Shown: positions 5,417 to 5,899 of the stretch, in pieces
How positions within the stretch are numbered: position 1 is the first letter of the stretch
Layout: each line of letters opens with the position of its first letter
Source: Candidatus Methanophagaceae archaeon
Lineage (GTDB): Archaea > Halobacteriota > Syntropharchaeia > Alkanophagales > Methanospirareceae
Direction: 5' to 3'
DNA length: 5,899 nucleotides
Assembly (NCBI GenBank): GCA_013374505.1
Contig: QENJ01000117.1
Span: 1 to 5,899 of the forward strand
Translations under genes and position numbers: made by a program
Notes under the pieces: model-generated
What the model was told of the DNA's origin: nothing
The model's input: the letters and a program-made list of their open reading frames with translations, nothing else
Database searches by the model: none

Positions 5417-5899
5417 TTAAAAAAGATCGAAAAAAGAATCCTGATCCAGATGCTTAAAATATTTCTTAACAAGGTTTTTCAAGGAATCAGGTTCGCCTAT
5501 ATATATCCAGTCATCAATTGAGCTCAAAAAACAGTACCGCTCGGCAATGAAAGTCCTCTTTCTCTCACTCTCAAGAGTAAATCTCATAATAGAGCCGTAA
5601 GTTACAGTAATATTAATGATATCTTCAATTACAGAAACATCATCCGAACGACCGTTAGGAGAAGCAGATCTAACATCACTAAATATATTCTTCAAAGCCT
5701 GAATATCCTGATTCGACTCAAAAATAGTTATAACTTTCCCCTTTATATCAACAAGATACCGCCTTGCCCCTTCTATTTTCTTTAGCTCTTTTTCAATCAT
5801 ATGGCTTTCAATATCTGTAATGAACCGGGGCAGTTTTTTACGCAATAAAACTTGTCCGTTGGGAAGATGCTCATATATTTCATATCCATCGGGTACTTC
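5417..5899 (-). CDS. Conserved hypothetical protein, 5' end missing, mirrored copy
   Basis: Identical 160-residue partial frame to 1-483, running off the right edge of the window at the same codon as the left copy runs off the left edge. That exact symmetry means the window ends are not element ends; either the repeat continues beyond both edges or the whole sequence is a folded-back chimera. Confidence 0.75.
   Translation of the reverse strand, partial: EVPDGYEIYEHLPNGQVLLRKKLPRFITDIESHMIEKELKKIEGARRYLVDIKGKVITIFESNQDIQALKNIFSDVRSASPNGRSDDVSVIEDIINITVTYGSIMRFTLESERKRTFIAERYCFLSSIDDWIYIGEPDSLKNLVKKYFKHLDQDSFFDLF

Larger units (their letters stand above)
4167..5899 (-). repeat. Right arm of large inverted repeat
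   Basis: This is the reverse complement of 1-1733 with one mismatch at 4174. The inner end starts with GTTATAG (4167-4173), the 7-bp homology shared with the complement of 1727-1733, directly followed by the single mismatch and then the unbroken copy. This is the arrangement expected if a growing strand ending in GTTATAGC annealed to the opposite strand with a terminal mismatch and continued. Everything in this arm duplicates the left arm and may not exist as a second genomic copy. Confidence 0.97.

Noticed and set aside
1..5899. Natural linear element with terminal inverted repeats (linear plasmid, phage or transposon)
   Set aside because: Both ends cut a coding frame at the same codon and show no terminal motif, and there is no replication or transposase gene in the window.

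Overview
The window is an AT-rich bacterial fragment built as one large inverted repeat. The first ~1,733 bases return, reverse-complemented, as the last ~1,733 (position x pairs with 5900-x). They flank a unique centre of about 2.4 kb (1734-4166). I compared the arms through the translated ORFs and several intergenic stretches and found one difference, at 1726/4174, eight bases from the inner end. Both outer ends cut the same gene at the same codon, so they are not natural element ends. The inner junction carries a 7-bp microhomology (GTTATAG) and splits a methyltransferase gene after codon 9. An inverted template-switch chimera, such as multiple-displacement amplification or assembly can produce, explains this best. 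A genuine inverted duplication is the alternative. If it is a chimera, the real locus is 1 to about 4173, and everything to its right is a second reading of the left arm.

Layout of the left arm: the 3' part of an unrecognised conserved protein (1-483); a small inverted-repeat element (494-558); a dead DUF2007-like gene with an in-frame TGA (606-815), whose 3' end is lost next to an interspersed-type repeat with a GC-rich hairpin; about 600 bases with no gene I can support, ending in a perfect 10-bp dyad with an extra half-site (1250-1296) and a TATAAT box; then a 60-residue RiPP precursor candidate with a nitrile-hydratase-like leader (1452-1634).

The centre, all on the + strand, carries a class I SAM methyltransferase with a degraded cofactor pocket (1707-2504), a tiny ORF behind a strong Shine-Dalgarno (2521-2601), a radical SAM methylthiotransferase without its TRAM RNA-binding domain (2735-3904), and an unknown 61-residue protein (3918-4103).

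The reading I favour is a small RiPP-type gene cluster: leader peptide, a methyltransferase, and a methylthiotransferase turned from tRNA or ribosomal protein toward a peptide. That would predict a methylthiolated peptide. The enzyme families are read from clear motifs; the pathway is inference from gene order. No protease or transporter is visible, so the cluster may continue beyond the junction. Strong AAGGAGG-type ribosome binding sites point to a bacterium. The DUF2007 subfamily and the GAACATC-type repeats remind me of Desulfobacterota-like genomes, but I cannot place the organism.
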